Shown here: in pieces, positions 14,315-14,911 of the stretch
Position numbering within the stretch: position 1 is the first letter of the stretch
Layout: every line of letters starts with the position of its first letter
Assembly (NCBI GenBank): GCA_028694875.1
Contig: JAQVKB010000006.1
Location: 1 to 14,911, forward strand
From: Candidatus Izemoplasmatales bacterium
GTDB taxonomy: Bacteria > Bacillota_I > Bacilli_A > Izemoplasmatales > Hujiaoplasmataceae
Length of the DNA: 14,911 nt
Reading direction: 5' to 3'
Position numbers and translations under genes: made by a program
The notes under the pieces: model-generated
Databases searched by the model: none
Told to the model about the DNA's origin: nothing
The model's input: the letters and a program-made list of their open reading frames with translations, nothing else

Positions 14315-14911
14315 ATGAAAAAATTGTTTGCAATTGCGCTCGCGTCCGTTTTGACGTTTGCGCTCGCAGCATGCGCCACCGTGCGCAACACGCCGCCGTC
14401 CCTTGTCGGCGCGAATGAAAATGTCACCATTACCCAAGGCGACACATTCAATCCGCTCGATGGGATTACCGCGACGGATGATCAAGATGGCGATTTGACT
14501 TCGTCGATTCAAGTCGAAGGATACAATGCCGCTTGGACAGAGCAACAAGGTACGTTCTCGTACATCATCTCGGTCACCGATTCCGAAGGTTTGATCGCTC
14601 AAGTCACCGTCCATTTGACAGTGGAAAGCGAAACTGGCAATGCGGCCCCGACGCTTTCGGGTGTCTTCAATAGCCAAACTTACTACATCGGTTCCACCGC
14701 TTTCGATCCAGTTCGTGGTATCACGGCTTCGGATGCGGAAGATGGCGACTTGACGGATGCGATTACGTATACGCAAGAATATTCGACGACCCGTGCGGGA
14801 CGTTACACGATTACCGTGTCCGTCACCGACGCGGACGGCGCTGTCGCTTCGGAAACGATTTCGCTCACGGTAAAAGCCGCTGTCGCGATTCCAACCGAAC
14901 TCACCACGGAT
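14315..14911 (+). CDS. ABC importer-associated lipoprotein with DUF5011-type Ig-like domains, 5' part
   Basis: The gene starts with ATG at 14315 after GGAGG (14304-14308) and runs off the window; 199 codons are visible. A lipoprotein signal (1-20) ends in lipobox LAAC, so C20 would be lipidated. Two tandem Ig-like domains of the DUF5011 type follow (about 28-103 and 111-187). They share the motifs FNPLDGITATDDQDGDLT (45-62) and FDPVRGITASDAEDGDLT (130-147), and each ends in a SVTD...A..TV strand pattern. It sits where the solute-binding protein is expected, so a binding domain may follow after the visible part; that is inference. If no binding domain follows, the protein would be a surface adhesin-like subunit and the binding protein would be elsewhere. 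Confidence 0.85.
   Translation, partial: MKKLFAIALASVLTFALAACATVRNTPPSLVGANENVTITQGDTFNPLDGITATDDQDGDLTSSIQVEGYNAAWTEQQGTFSYIISVTDSEGLIAQVTVHLTVESETGNAAPTLSGVFNSQTYYIGSTAFDPVRGITASDAEDGDLTDAITYTQEYSTTRAGRYTITVSVTDADGAVASETISLTVKAAVAIPTELTTD

Noticed and set aside
1..14911. Mobile elements, CRISPR arrays, phage genes or restriction systems
   Set aside because: No transposase, integrase, regular repeat array or defence-type protein motif was found; codon use looks uniform across the window.

Overview
The window looks like an origin-proximal chromosome segment from a member of the Bacillota/Mycoplasmatota. Mid-GC relatives of Izemoplasmatales or Acholeplasmatales are my best guess, with low certainty. 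The reasons are Bacillota-type AGGAGG/GGTGAT ribosome sites, SigA-like promoters with TATAAT boxes, the dnaX-ybaB-recR order, a parS-like site beside mnmE, and several lipoproteins. TGA ends nfeD, ttcA, the nuclease gene and the second permease gene, so the standard bacterial code is used rather than the Mycoplasma code. No rRNA, tRNA, CRISPR array, transposase or phage gene was seen.

Positions 1-1810, minus strand: a four-gene operon from an extended -10 promoter. It encodes an unrecognised 127-aa protein, a short NfeD, an RDD membrane protein and the start of an SPFH/stomatin protein that leaves the window. NfeD plus SPFH is a known membrane-scaffold pair; the RDD gene sits between them. 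Positions 1855-2815: ttcA-type tRNA thiolase gene with its promoter and terminator, then a 15/16 match to the parS chromosome-partition site in the gap before the convergent mnmE stop codon.

Positions 2818-7590: mnmE (minus), then divergently a two-helix membrane protein of unknown role, then dnaX, ybaB and recR in tight succession, covering the DNA polymerase clamp loader, a nucleoid-associated protein and recombination mediator RecR. Positions 7626-10482: a small two-helix membrane protein, then a secreted lipoprotein with PASTA-like repeats, a lamin-tail-like domain and a complete staphylococcal-nuclease domain. It is translationally coupled through TTGA to a membrane-anchored protein of unknown function. 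This pair looks like a surface nucleic-acid-degrading module.

Positions 10508-14911: a near-consensus promoter with an inverted repeat in its spacer drives a short transcript that holds a candidate leaderless 40-codon ORF and ends at a strong terminator. A CUT1-type ABC importer operon follows: MalK/UgpC-like ATPase, two permeases (the second with an unusual N-terminal extension of about 190 residues) and a lipoprotein with two DUF5011-type Ig-like domains, cut by the window edge. I see no good promoter between the terminator and the ATPase gene, so the importer may be controlled by read-through of this leader. The substrate cannot be told from sequence.
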